From Streptomyces torulosus (GTDB lineage Bacteria > Actinomycetota > Actinomycetes > Streptomycetales > Streptomycetaceae), in contig NZ_LIRK01000126.1 of the NCBI RefSeq assembly GCF_001419765.1, forward strand, positions 1-64,000: DNA of 64,000 bases. Reading direction: 5' to 3'. The notes under the pieces are model-generated. The model was given only the letters and a program-made list of their open reading frames with translations, searched no databases and was not told where the DNA came from. A program made the translations under genes and the position numbers. Positions 29,093 to 38,249 of this stretch are shown here, piece by piece (within the stretch, counting starts at the first letter, position 1; the number at the start of each line of letters is the position of its first letter).

Positions 29093-29119
29093 GCGGTCCC
29101 GCCCGATATACGGGACCGC
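29093..29119 (+). terminator. Terminator of the small secreted protein gene
   Basis: A perfect 9-base stem, GCGGTCCCG with CGGGACCGC, and a 9-base loop lie 9 bases after the stop codon. Confidence 0.8.
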
Positions 29120-29426
29120 AGCCCTGTTCCGGGAATTCCCGGACCGGATCCGGCGGAGAGAATCCATGGCTCTGCCGGTGACGGAATTCGCTTTCTTCCG
29201 GTGTCTCGGGAAATGCGGGCGCACCTTTTCCCGAGGTCCAGGAGGGCCGCTCTCGCAGAGGGGGCGGCCCGCCGTCAGGGCCACCGCGGTGCCGTGACCG
29301 CACGCCCTTCCGTGGGCAGGCTCCGGGCGCCGGATGCGAGAAGGCACGTCGGCCCGCTGTTCGAATGCCCCCGGGATGCCCTTGACTGAGCCGGACCGCC
29401 CTTGCCCACGGACTAGGATGGACGTC
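29120..29426. other. Intergenic region before the DUF5998 gene
   Basis: No gene is seen. A perfect 14-base palindrome, CCGGGAATTCCCGG (29129-29142), lies just after the terminator. It may be a second hairpin or a protein site. Confidence 0.4.
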
Positions 29427-30014
29427 ATGGCCAAGACCAGTACGACGACCCAGGGGCTGCGTGCGGCGATCGAGCGCAGCGGCTACTACCCGGCTCTCGT
29501 GGCCGAGGCGGTGGAGGCCGCTGTCGGCGGCGATGCCATCAAGTCGTACCTGGTCCACCAGGAGACGACGTTCGACGCGAACGAGGTGCGGCGCCATGTG
29601 ACCGTGCTCGTCCTCACGGCCAACCGGTTCATCGTCAGCCACACCGACGAGCAGGCCGCGGACAGCACGTCGCCGACGCCCTACGCCACCACGTCCACCG
29701 AGTCGGTGAAGCTCGGCCGGATCTCCTCGGTCGTGGTCAGCCGGGTCGTCGCCAACCCCGAGTCGTACACGCCCGGCACCCTGCCGCGCGAGGTCGTCCT
29801 GACCATCGGCTGGGGCGCCGTCTCCCGTATCGACCTGGAGCCCGCCGCCTGCGGGGACCCCAACTGCGAGGCCGACCACGGCTACACGGGCAGCTCCACG
29901 GCGGACGACCTCAGCCTGCGCGTCAGCGAGGCCGGGGACGGCCCGGAGACCGTTCGCCAGGCCCTCGCCTTCGCGCAGTCCCTCTCCGAGGCGACCGCGG
30001 ACCTCGCCCGCTGA
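29427..30014 (+). CDS. DUF5998 family protein
   Basis: This 195-residue cytoplasmic protein is of the DUF5998 family, which is widespread in actinobacteria and whose role is unknown; older annotations call it a phosphodiesterase only because of its neighbour. It has no signal peptide or membrane helix. A CGDPNCEADHGYTG segment near residue 150 may bind metal. The start was placed at ATG 29427, because TAGGAT lies exactly 7 bases before it (a leaderless -10 pattern) and the ATG at 29418 has no support. Its stop overlaps the next start (TGATG), so the two genes are coupled. Confidence 0.82.
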   Translation: MAKTSTTTQGLRAAIERSGYYPALVAEAVEAAVGGDAIKSYLVHQETTFDANEVRRHVTVLVLTANRFIVSHTDEQAADSTSPTPYATTSTESVKLGRISSVVVSRVVANPESYTPGTLPREVVLTIGWGAVSRIDLEPAACGDPNCEADHGYTGSSTADDLSLRVSEAGDGPETVRQALAFAQSLSEATADLAR

Positions 30015-31201
30015 TGGCACTGCCCACCTGGGACCACCCGGAACCCCTCGCCGTCGGCTCCGCGCCCGTCCCCGAGTACGGCGCCGGCTCGCTCGCCGAC
30101 CTCCTGCCCACCCTCGCGGCGGGCATGGAGGTCCCCGGTACGACCGCCGCGATACAGGAACTGGCGCCGGCCGACCGTGCCTGCGTCTTCCTGATCGACG
30201 GGCTCGGCTGGGAGCAGCTGCGGACGCACCCCGACGAGGCGCCCTTCATGACGTCCCTGCTGGCGTCCTCGCGCGGCGGCACCGGCCGCCCCATCACCGC
30301 CGGCTACCCCGCCACCACGGCGACCTCCCTGGCCTCCGTGGGCACCGGACTGCCACCGGGCGCGCACGGGCTCCCCGGCTACACGGTCCGCGACCCCGAG
30401 ACCCGGGAGCTGATGAACCAGCTCCGCTGGCAGCCCTGGACCGCACCGCACGTGTGGCAGCCGTACCCGACGGTCTTCCAGCTCGCCCACGAGGCCGGTG
30501 TGCACACCGCGCAGGTCTCGTCCCCCACCTTCGAACACACCCCCCTGACCAAGGTCGCGCTGAGCGGCGGCACCTTCCACGGCCGCCTCTCCGCCGAGGA
30601 CCGCATGGACCTGGCCGCCGCGCAACTGGGCGCCGGTGACCGGGCCCTGGTCTACACGTACTACTCCGAGGTCGACGGCGCCGGACACCGCTACGGCCTC
30701 GACTCGGACACCTGGCGCGGCCAGCTCATGCGCGTCGACCGCCTCGTCCAGCGGCTCGCGGAGCAACTCCCGCCGCGCAGCGCCCTCTACGTCACCGCCG
30801 ACCACGGCATGATCGACGTCCCTTTCGACGAGCAGCACCGCATCGACTTCGACGAGGACTGGGAACTGCGCGCCGGGGTCGCCCTGCTGGGCGGCGAGGG
30901 CCGCGCCCGCCATGTGTACGCCGTGCCGGGCGCAGAGTCGGACGTCCTGACCTGCTGGCGCGAGGTTCTCGGCGAACAGTTCTGGGTCGCCTCGCGGGAC
31001 GAGGCCATCGCCGCGGGCTGGTTCGGGCCGACGGTGGACGAACGGGTGTACGGCCGCATCGGTGACGTGGTCGCGGCCGCCCGCGACGACGTCCTGATCA
31101 TCGCCTCCGAGCGGGAGCCCAAGGAGTCGGCGATGGTCGGCAACCACGGCTCGATGACCCCGGCGGAACAACTGGTCCCGCTCCTCGAAGTACGCTCCTG
31201 A
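30014..31201 (+). CDS. Alkaline phosphatase superfamily phosphodiesterase/pyrophosphatase
   Basis: The 395-residue protein is of the nucleotide pyrophosphatase/phosphodiesterase type. The two-metal site is visible: Asp in VFLIDGLGWEQL, the nucleophilic Thr region YPATTATSLASVGTG, Asp/His in EVDGAGHRYG, and the pair in TADHGMID. A final His lies in GNHGSMTP. It probably hydrolyses phosphodiester or pyrophosphate bonds of a nucleotide or similar molecule. No signal peptide is seen, so it should be cytoplasmic. It is coupled to the DUF5998 gene and followed 62 bases later by thymidine kinase. Confidence 0.88.
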   Translation: MALPTWDHPEPLAVGSAPVPEYGAGSLADLLPTLAAGMEVPGTTAAIQELAPADRACVFLIDGLGWEQLRTHPDEAPFMTSLLASSRGGTGRPITAGYPATTATSLASVGTGLPPGAHGLPGYTVRDPETRELMNQLRWQPWTAPHVWQPYPTVFQLAHEAGVHTAQVSSPTFEHTPLTKVALSGGTFHGRLSAEDRMDLAAAQLGAGDRALVYTYYSEVDGAGHRYGLDSDTWRGQLMRVDRLVQRLAEQLPPRSALYVTADHGMIDVPFDEQHRIDFDEDWELRAGVALLGGEGRARHVYAVPGAESDVLTCWREVLGEQFWVASRDEAIAAGWFGPTVDERVYGRIGDVVAAARDDVLIIASEREPKESAMVGNHGSMTPAEQLVPLLEVRS

Positions 31202-31263
31202 CGTCCCGCCGCACACCCCGACCGTTCCGCTGCCCTCCTTTGCCGAAAGGTGCTCACCTCACC

Positions 31264-31911
31264 ATGTCCGAGCTGGTGTTCTTCTCCGGAACCATGGACT
31301 GCGGGAAGTCGACGCTGGCCCTCCAGATAGAGCACAACCGCTCGGCGCGGGGCCTCCAGGGCATGATCTTCACGCGCGACGACCGCGCGGGCCAGGGCAA
31401 GCTCTCCTCCCGCCTCGGCCTGGTCACCGACGCGGTCGAGGTCGAGGACGGCCAGGACCTCTACGCGTACCTCGTCGACCACCTCTCCCAGGGACGCCGC
31501 GCGGACTACGTCATCGCCGACGAGGCCCAGTTCCTCGCGCCCGAGCAGATCGACCAACTCGCCCGCGTCGTGGACGACCTGGGCCTCGACGTGTACGCCT
31601 TCGGCATCACCACCGACTTCCGCTCCAAGCTCTTCCCCGGCTCCCAGCGGCTGGTCGAGCTCGCCGACCGTGTGGAGGTCCTCCAGGTCGAGGCCCTCTG
31701 CTGGTGCGGCGCCCGCGCCACCCACAACGCCCGCACCATAGGCGGCCACATGGTCGTCGAGGGCGCCCAGGTCGTCGTGGGCGACGTCAACCAGCCCGAC
31801 GACATCGGCTACGAGGTGCTCTGCCGTCGCCACCACCGCCGGCGCATGACCGCCGCGACGGCCCACGCGGGAGCCCTCTCCCCGGACGTCCTCCCGGTCG
31901 AGACGGCCTGA
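31264..31911 (+). CDS. tdk: Thymidine kinase
   Basis: This 215-residue type II thymidine kinase phosphorylates thymidine to dTMP in nucleotide salvage. The P-loop reads GTMDCGKSTLAL (residues about 9-20). The Walker B-like segment is VIADEAQFL. The structural zinc site is formed by CWCGARAT and CRRHH. Length is normal for the family. The start is ATG 31264 with AAGGTG upstream. Confidence 0.95.
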   Translation: MSELVFFSGTMDCGKSTLALQIEHNRSARGLQGMIFTRDDRAGQGKLSSRLGLVTDAVEVEDGQDLYAYLVDHLSQGRRADYVIADEAQFLAPEQIDQLARVVDDLGLDVYAFGITTDFRSKLFPGSQRLVELADRVEVLQVEALCWCGARATHNARTIGGHMVVEGAQVVVGDVNQPDDIGYEVLCRRHHRRRMTAATAHAGALSPDVLPVETA

Positions 31912-32006
31912 GCCGCCCCCCGCGGCCGCTTCCGCGCGAAGGTCACCCTCGGGCCCGCGCCTCACCACCCGCGCACGCCCGTCCCGGCACCCCCGCGCTC
32001 CGAACC

Positions 32007-32807
32007 TCAGCGCTCCATGTGCACCAGCGCGAAGACTGCCCCCTCCGGATCCGCCACGGTGGCCACACGGCCCTGCGGGGTGTCATCGGGCGGGGTGAGG
32101 ACATGGCCGCCGAGGGCGAGGACCCGCTGGGCCGCCTCGTCGGTGTCGGTGGCCTCGAAGTACGTCAGCCAGTGCGGGCCGCGGTCACGGGGGAGCGCGG
32201 CGCCCACGCCATGGATGCCGGCGACGGGGCGGCCCTTGATGTGGAGGGTGACATGGTCGGTGTCGGGGTCGGGGGACGCCACCGGTCTCTCCTCGTAGCC
32301 GAAGGCCACCTCGTAGAACTTGGCGACGCCCTCCGTGTCATAGGTGAGCAGCTCGTCCCACGCGGGGGTGCCCGGCACACCGGTGATGTCCCTGCCGAGG
32401 TGCGCCGCCGCCTGCCAGATGCCGAAGACGGCACCCGTGGGATCCGAGCCGATCGCGAGGCGCCCCGCCTCCCCGGCGTCCAGCGGCCCGACCCCGACGG
32501 TCCCACCGCAGTGCCGCACGGTCGCCGCCGTCAGATCCACGTCGTCGGAGGCGAAGTACGGCGTCCATGCGATCGGAAGGTGCCGGTCCGGCGGCAGCTG
32601 CCCGATCCCCGCCACCTCACGCCCGTCGAGCAGCGCCCGCACATACAGGCCGAGCTGCTGCGGACCGGGCTGGAACTCCCAACCGAACAGCGCTCCGTAG
32701 AACTCCTGGGTCGCGGCCATCCCGTGCACCATCAGGCTCACCCAGCAGGGCGTGCCCGGTGGGTACGCCCCACCGTTCGGGCCGATCGACCCCCGTGCGT
32801 CGGTCAT
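32007..32807 (-). CDS. VOC family protein with two glyoxalase-like domains
   Basis: This 266-residue protein has two tandem vicinal-oxygen-chelate domains (about residues 15-130 and 140-262). Each carries a similar C-terminal segment: DPTGAVFGIWQAA and DPEGAVFALVHMER. Similar proteins are often annotated as hydroxylases or as relatives of Mycobacterium CFP30B, but the substrate is unknown. The start at ATG 32807 has GAGGAGAG upstream. The reading frame extends to 33038 without support. Confidence 0.88.
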   Translation of the reverse strand: MTDARGSIGPNGGAYPPGTPCWVSLMVHGMAATQEFYGALFGWEFQPGPQQLGLYVRALLDGREVAGIGQLPPDRHLPIAWTPYFASDDVDLTAATVRHCGGTVGVGPLDAGEAGRLAIGSDPTGAVFGIWQAAAHLGRDITGVPGTPAWDELLTYDTEGVAKFYEVAFGYEERPVASPDPDTDHVTLHIKGRPVAGIHGVGAALPRDRGPHWLTYFEATDTDEAAQRVLALGGHVLTPPDDTPQGRVATVADPEGAVFALVHMER

Positions 32808-33133
32808 CGTCACTCTCTCCTCGGCCCCTCGCGGCCGCGTCCGTCCGCCCCGCCGTACACGTGTACCGCGTCCACCCGCGATCACGCCCCGTGCCGATGC
32901 TCGCACCACCCGTGGTGCCCGGCGTTTGCGCCGCACCGCCGCGCCCTGGCGCACGTACGTACGCGACGGGACGCGGTCGACCGTGACGCGCCGCTTTCCG
33001 CGGGGCAGGACGTGTGGTGGCCGTCGACTGTACGGCATGTGTCCGACCCCGTACGCGCGGTGATCGGAACCGTCCGGCGGGCAGAGTAGCCGGACCCGGG
33101 CGAAGGGGCCACCCCGTGCGCGAGGATGGGGCC
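32808..33133. other. Divergent promoter region, VOC gene and sulfurtransferase
   Basis: No gene with typical codon use is seen in these 326 bases. It should hold the promoters of both flanking genes. No strong palindrome was noticed. Confidence 0.4.
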
Positions 33134-33961
33134 ATGAACGCCATCATCACCGCATCCGAGCTCGCCGAGGAGCTGGCCGGCCCCCGCCCGCCGGTCCTGC
33201 TGGACGTGCGCTGGCAGTTGGGCGGCCCGAACCTGCGGCCCGAGTACGACAAGGCGCACCTCCCGGGGGCCGTCTTCGTCGACCTGGACGCCGAACTCGC
33301 CGGCCCGGCGGGCGCGGCCGGCCGCCACCCGCTGCCGGACCCCGAGACCTTCGGCGCGGCGATGCGGGCGGCCGGGGTGTCCGCCGACCGCCCGGTCGTC
33401 GTCTACGACGGCGGCCTCAACTGGGCCGCCGCGCGCGCCTGGTGGCTGCTGAGCTGGTCGGGCCACCCCTCGGTGCGTGTCCTCGACGGCGGTCTCACGG
33501 CCTGGGACGGCCCGGTGACGGCCGAACTCCCCGACCCCGAGCCGGGAACCTTCACCCCCGCCCCGGGCGCCCTCCCGTTGCTCGACGCGGACGGCGCCGC
33601 GGCGCTCGCCCGCGGTGGTCTGCTCCTCGACGCGCGGGCCGCCGAGCGCTACCGCGGCGACGTGGAGCCCATCGACCCGGTCGGCGGCCACATCCCGGGC
33701 GCCGTGTCCGCACCCACCACCGAGAACGTGACCGCATCCGGTCACTTCCGTTCCGCCGCCGAACTCGCCGACCGTTTCAAGGCACTCGGCGCGACCGGGG
33801 ACACGGAGGTCGGCGTGTACTGCGGCTCGGGCGTCTCCGGCGCCCACCAGGTGCTCGCCCTGGCCGTGGCGGGCATCCCGGCCGCCCTGTACGTCGGCTC
33901 CTGGTCGGAGTGGTCCCGCGACGGCGGCCGCCCGGTCGCCACCGGACCCGACCCCCAGTGA
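33134..33961 (+). CDS. sseA: Sulfurtransferase with two rhodanese domains
   Basis: The 275-residue enzyme moves sulfur from thiosulfate or 3-mercaptopyruvate to cyanide or a thiol acceptor. The N-terminal rhodanese domain (residues about 8-130) is non-catalytic. The C-terminal one (about 150-270) carries the catalytic Cys in VGVYCGSGVSGAH. The CGSGVS loop is closer to mercaptopyruvate sulfurtransferases than to thiosulfate enzymes. A GAGGAT sequence lies 6 bases before the ATG; whether it acts as a ribosome site or a -10 element is unclear. Confidence 0.9.
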   Translation: MNAIITASELAEELAGPRPPVLLDVRWQLGGPNLRPEYDKAHLPGAVFVDLDAELAGPAGAAGRHPLPDPETFGAAMRAAGVSADRPVVVYDGGLNWAAARAWWLLSWSGHPSVRVLDGGLTAWDGPVTAELPDPEPGTFTPAPGALPLLDADGAAALARGGLLLDARAAERYRGDVEPIDPVGGHIPGAVSAPTTENVTASGHFRSAAELADRFKALGATGDTEVGVYCGSGVSGAHQVLALAVAGIPAALYVGSWSEWSRDGGRPVATGPDPQ

Positions 33962-33984
33962 CCCACCGCTGACAGGCATGCCAT

Positions 33985-34013
33985 GGGGCCCGCGTCTGAA
34001 CGACGCGGGCCCC
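33985..34013. terminator. Terminator between sseA and sepH
   Basis: A perfect 12-base stem, GGGGCCCGCGTC with GACGCGGGCCCC, has a 5-base loop. It lies between convergent genes. Confidence 0.85.
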
Positions 34014-34144
34014 ACACACGTATGAGAGACCGAACCCCCACCCATGGAAGAAGAACCGGAAGCAGAAGAAAGCAGAAACGGATCGGCATGCACGACCGTT
34101 CCTGCTCGCAGCCGCCGACCCCCACCTCCTACCGCTGTTTCCCG

Positions 34145-35164
34145 CTACTCCTGTTTCTTGCGGCGCGTGCCGAACACGATCTCGTCCCAGCTGGGCACCG
34201 CCGCGCGCCGACCCGGTCGTACGCCGTCGGCCTCGGCCTGGCGGTCCGTGGAGCCGATGAGCCGGTCGCGGTGGCCGTTGACCGACCGCGGCGGCATGAG
34301 GACGTCCGCGTAGGCGGAACCGGCCGAGGCCGCGGGGGCGGCGGACTCCTCGTCCACCTCCTCGACGGACTCGTCCTGCGGTTCGGCGGCGGGCAGTTCG
34401 GGCACCACCAGGTCGCCCCGGTAGCTGGGAACGGCCTCCAGGATGCTCGTGAGCGAGTCGCGCTCGCTCACGCTCTCCTCGTCGGACTCCGGTGTCACGG
34501 CCGGCAGGACGGGACGTTCCGCCTGGCGGTCGCGGGGCAGCCGGGCGATCCGCGGCACGAACGGGAAGCTCGGTTCGGGCGCGCCCAGATCGTCGGACTC
34601 GCCGATCAGGGAGCGCGCCTCGTCGTCGACGGCCTGGACCAGCCGCCGGGGCGGGTCGTACGTCCAGCTCGCCGAGTGCGGTTCGCCCGCGACCCGGTAC
34701 ACCAGCAGGACCTCCCAGGTGCCGTCGTCGCGGCGCCACGAGTCCCACTGGACGGTGTCCTTCTCGGCGCCGCGGATCAACAGCCGTTCCTGGACGGCCT
34801 CGCCGAGCTGCGGGCCTGCGGCGTTCTCGCCGGGGCGGCGGACCGGGGTCTTGCGTGCCCGCTCGGCCATGAAGGCGCGCTCGGCCAGTACCGGCCCCTC
34901 GAACCGGCGCACCCGGTCGACGGGGATACCGGCGAGCTGCGCGACCTCCTCGGCCGTGGCACCCGCACGTATACGCGCCTGGATGTCACGGGGACGGAGA
35001 TGGCTCTCGACCTCGATCTCGATCTGGCCGAGACGGGGACGGTCGCCGCGCACGGCGGCACGCAGGCGCTCGTCGATCGGAAGCGTGTACTCCGTGGAAT
35101 CGGCAGCCTTCAGCACCAGCCGTGTGCCGTCATTGGAGACGGCCACGACACGCAGTTCGGGCAT
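34145..35164 (-). CDS. sepH: Cell-division protein SepH
   Basis: SepH is an actinobacterial protein that promotes FtsZ filament assembly during septation, including sporulation septa. This 339-residue protein has the conserved N-terminal DUF3071 domain starting MPELRVVAVSNDGT. Its helix-turn-helix-like segment is GATAEEVAQLAGIPVDRVRR (about residues 73-92). A long acidic and variable middle follows, and the C-terminus ends in the conserved PSWDEIVFGTRRKKQE. The start has GGGAGG upstream. It stands alone on the minus strand. Confidence 0.93.
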   Translation of the reverse strand: MPELRVVAVSNDGTRLVLKAADSTEYTLPIDERLRAAVRGDRPRLGQIEIEVESHLRPRDIQARIRAGATAEEVAQLAGIPVDRVRRFEGPVLAERAFMAERARKTPVRRPGENAAGPQLGEAVQERLLIRGAEKDTVQWDSWRRDDGTWEVLLVYRVAGEPHSASWTYDPPRRLVQAVDDEARSLIGESDDLGAPEPSFPFVPRIARLPRDRQAERPVLPAVTPESDEESVSERDSLTSILEAVPSYRGDLVVPELPAAEPQDESVEEVDEESAAPAASAGSAYADVLMPPRSVNGHRDRLIGSTDRQAEADGVRPGRRAAVPSWDEIVFGTRRKKQE

Positions 35165-35567
35165 GGGGACCTCCCGGGTGGTGCCTGCCGACGTCACGTG
35201 CGTCGCTGCTTCCGCTAGTCGAGTGTGGCCTGCCCGGGTGCAGCCTGCCACAACCTTGCCGAGTTGCCCGGCGTGTCGGGCGTGGGCCCGAGGCCGCCGT
35301 TATGGCACGGTTACCTATTCGCAACGCTAAGTGACGAACCTCATCACCCTGTGCAACGATCCCCCTCCCGGCGGTCCTCGTGGGCCCCGGACACCCTGGC
35401 GGGAGTCCGGACCCAGGGCTCGCAACAGTACTCCATTCGGGCCACTTGCGTGGATCGGCACGCCGCTCGACTTCTGGTGAGAGACGGCAATCGGCCGCAG
35501 GGGAGGGCCCTTTCGTCACGCCGGGTAGGGGGAGGTCGTCACGCGATCACCGGCACCGGCCGCCCGG
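35165..35567. other. Intergenic region between FAD oxidase gene and sepH
   Basis: These 403 bases contain no credible gene. They include the sepH promoter region and the 3' end of the oxidase transcript. Nothing else was recognised. Confidence 0.4.
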
Positions 35568-36887
35568 CTACGCGCCGAGGACGCGGCGCAAGTAGTCGTT
35601 CTGGAAACGCCGTTCGGGGTCGAGCCGGTCGCGCAGGGCGGTGAACTCGCCGAAGCGGGGGTAGACCTTGGCGAAGTAGTCCGTGTCCCGTGTGTGCACC
35701 TTGCCCCAGTGCGGGCGCCCCTCGTGCGCCGTGAAGATCCGCTCGGCGGCCGTGAAGTACGCCTGATAGGGCGTACCCCTGAACATGTGGACGGCGATGT
35801 AGGCGCTGTCCCGGCCGGAGGCGGTGGAGAGGGTGATGTCGTCGGCCGGCGCGGTGCGGACCTCCACCGGGAAGCTGACGCGGAGGTTGGAGCGATCGAC
35901 CATCGCCTTGAGTTCACGCAGTGTGTCCACCAGGGCCTCACGCGGAACGGCGTATTCCATCTCCACGAAGCGCACCCGGCGCGGAGAGGTGAAGACCTTG
36001 TAGGGGATGTCGGTGTAGCTGCGCGCGGACAGGGCGCGGCTGGAGATCTGGGCGATCGTCGGGATGGTGGCGGGCACGGCCTGGCCGACCAGGTTGGCCA
36101 CCTGGAAGACGCCGTTGGAGAGGAACTCGTCCTCGAACCAGCTGTTCAGCTGAGGGACGGGCTTCTCCGGGCCGGCGCTGCGGTTGTTGCGCTTGGTGTT
36201 GGTGTTGCCGGTGTGCGGGAACCAGTAGAACTCGAAGTGCTCGTTCTCGGCGTGCAGTTCGTCGAACTCGGCCAGCACCTTCTCGAACGGCATCGGCTCC
36301 TCGCGGGCCGTGAGCAGGAAGATCGGCTCCACGGCGAAGGTGATCGCGGTGACGATGCCGAGCGCGCCGATGCCGACGCGGGCGGCCGCGAAGACGTCCG
36401 CGTTCTCCGTGGCGGAACAGGTGAGGATCGAGCCGTCCGCGGTGACCAGCTCAAGTCCCTTGATCTGGGCGGCGATCGAGGCGGACTCGCGGCCCGTGCC
36501 GTGGGTGCCGGTACTGGTGGCCCCGGAGACCGTCTGCTCCATGATGTCGCCCATGTTCGTGAGCGACAGGCCCTCGCGCGCGAGCGCCACATTGAGTCTC
36601 TTGAGCGGAGTGCCCGCGCCCACCGTGACGGTCATGGCGTCACGATCGATGTTGCGTATGCCCGTCAACAGTTGAGGGCGGATCAATACGCCGTCGGTCG
36701 CGGCGGCGGCCGTGAAGGAGTGCCCCGTGCCGACGGCCTTCACCCTGAGGTCGTCCTCGGCGGCCCGGCGCACCGCCGCGGCGAGTTCCTCGACGGTGGC
36801 AGGGGTGACCTCCCGTACGGGCCGGGCGGTCACGTTCCCCGCCCAGTTACGCCACGTGCCGCTCTTGCCGATCACTGTGGTGCTCAT
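35568..36887 (-). CDS. FAD-linked sugar-lactone oxidase (D-arabinono-1,4-lactone oxidase family)
   Basis: This 439-residue flavoenzyme belongs to the vanillyl-alcohol-oxidase superfamily. The N-terminal FAD domain has VKAVGTGHSFTAAAATDGVLI (written as VKAVGTGHSF and TAAAATDGVLI), where family members attach FAD to the His. SGATSTGTHGTG and GIGALGIVT are further FAD contacts. The C-terminal ALO domain contains the conserved HWGK motif near residue 400. It probably oxidises an aldono-lactone or polyol; xylitol/alditol oxidase is an alternative. It overlaps the end of the upstream MFS gene by 41 bases, so the two are one operon. The start has GGGAGGG upstream. Confidence 0.88.
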   Translation of the reverse strand: MSTTVIGKSGTWRNWAGNVTARPVREVTPATVEELAAAVRRAAEDDLRVKAVGTGHSFTAAAATDGVLIRPQLLTGIRNIDRDAMTVTVGAGTPLKRLNVALAREGLSLTNMGDIMEQTVSGATSTGTHGTGRESASIAAQIKGLELVTADGSILTCSATENADVFAAARVGIGALGIVTAITFAVEPIFLLTAREEPMPFEKVLAEFDELHAENEHFEFYWFPHTGNTNTKRNNRSAGPEKPVPQLNSWFEDEFLSNGVFQVANLVGQAVPATIPTIAQISSRALSARSYTDIPYKVFTSPRRVRFVEMEYAVPREALVDTLRELKAMVDRSNLRVSFPVEVRTAPADDITLSTASGRDSAYIAVHMFRGTPYQAYFTAAERIFTAHEGRPHWGKVHTRDTDYFAKVYPRFGEFTALRDRLDPERRFQNDYLRRVLGA

Positions 36888-38088
36888 GGGGCCCTCCCCG
36901 CTCCGGTGCCGGCCTGCGCAGCCGGCGGTACCCAAGAAAACCGACCGCGACCGCGACGGCACCGGACACCGCCGGAACCCCGTACCCGGCGTCCGCCCCG
37001 GCTGCGTCGATCACCCAGCCGGACACGGAGGAGCCGAGCGCGACGCCGACCGCGAGTCCGGTGCTCACCCAGGTCATGCCCTCGGTCAGTTGCGCGCGTG
37101 GTACGTGCTCTTCGATCAGGGACATCGTCGTGATCATCGTGGGTGCGATGGACAGCCCCGCGACGAAGAGCGCCACGGCCAGAAACGGCAAGTTTCCGAC
37201 CAGTAGGAGGGGGATCATACTCACGGCCATGCCGCAGACGCCCAGCAGCCAGCGAAGCTCGGCCGCCCCGGAGAACCGCATCAGTCCGAACACGACGCCG
37301 GCGAGGCAGGACCCGGCCGCGTAGACGGCCAGGACGACGCTCGCGGCGGCCTTGTGGCCCTGCTCCTCGGCGAAGGCCACGGTGACCACGTCGACGGCCC
37401 CGAAGATCGCCCCGGTCGCCACGAACGTGGCCACCAGCACCTGCAGTCCGGGCGAGCGCAGCGCGGAACGGCCGCGTCCCTGCTGCCCGCGCGGGTGCGG
37501 GGCGGGCTCGGTGGCCCGCTGGGAGGTCAGCCAGAACACGCCGACCGCGAGGAAGCAGGCGGCGAGCAGCGGCCCGGCCTCCGGGAACCACGCCGTCGAC
37601 AGGCCGATGGAGATGATCGGCCCGAAGATGAAGCAGACCTCGTCCACCACGGACTCGAACGAATAGGCGGTGTGCAGCCGCGGAGTGCCCCGGTACAGGG
37701 CCGCCCAGCGTGCCCGGGTCATCGCGCCGAGGCTCGGCACGCAGCCGATGCCGGCCGAGCACACGTACAGCACCCAGTCCGGCCAGCCGAAGTGCGCGGC
37801 GCACAGCAGCCCCGCGGCCGCGGTCAGCGCGACGAGCGTCGCCGGGCGCAGCACCCGCCGCTGCCCGTACTGGTCCACCAGGCGGGAGATCTGCGGGCCG
37901 AGCACGGCGGCGGACAGCGCGATGGTCGCCGACAGGGCGCCGGCGAGGCCGTACCGCCCCGTGAGCTGCGAGATCATCGTGACCACGCCGATGCCCATCA
38001 TCGACAGCGGCATACGGCCGATGAAGCCCGCGGCGGTGAAGCCCTTGGTGCCGGGCGCGGCGAACAGAGCGGTGTACGGGCTGGGCAC
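36847..38088 (-). CDS. MFS transporter
   Basis: The 413-residue protein has about 12 hydrophobic helices in two halves, separated by a polar loop near residues 195-212 (EPAPHPRGQQGRGRSALRSP). The N-terminal half carries the usual basic loop SRLVDQYGQRRVLRP after helix 2. The substrate is unknown. The overlap with the oxidase gene suggests it moves that enzyme's substrate or product. The start is an ATG at 38088. It is divergent from ferrochelatase, with a possible iron box in between. Confidence 0.85.
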   Translation of the reverse strand: MPSPYTALFAAPGTKGFTAAGFIGRMPLSMMGIGVVTMISQLTGRYGLAGALSATIALSAAVLGPQISRLVDQYGQRRVLRPATLVALTAAAGLLCAAHFGWPDWVLYVCSAGIGCVPSLGAMTRARWAALYRGTPRLHTAYSFESVVDEVCFIFGPIISIGLSTAWFPEAGPLLAACFLAVGVFWLTSQRATEPAPHPRGQQGRGRSALRSPGLQVLVATFVATGAIFGAVDVVTVAFAEEQGHKAAASVVLAVYAAGSCLAGVVFGLMRFSGAAELRWLLGVCGMAVSMIPLLLVGNLPFLAVALFVAGLSIAPTMITTMSLIEEHVPRAQLTEGMTWVSTGLAVGVALGSSVSGWVIDAAGADAGYGVPAVSGAVAVAVGFLGYRRLRRPAPERGGPHEHHSDRQERHVA

Positions 38089-38171
38089 GGCGGGTCTCCG
38101 AAAGGTGCGGGAAGCGGAGGGAACCGGTCCCTGGCCGGTGCTGTAAGGCGTGAAGGCAGCCGATACAGCTT

Positions 38172-38190
38172 ACGGGTCAGGCAAACCTAA
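38172..38190. promoter_or_regulatory. Possible DmdR/IdeR iron box upstream of ferrochelatase
   Basis: On the minus strand the bases read TTAGGTTTGCCTGACCCGT and match 14 of 19 positions of TWAGGTWAGSCTWACCTWA. The site lies 59 bases before the ferrochelatase start and 83 before the MFS start. It could control either gene. Confidence 0.45.
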
Positions 38191-38249
38191 GTCATCTCCG
38201 AAAACGGGCCGGAATCCCGCCCGTCGGTGCCGGGTGGCAGGATCGACCC

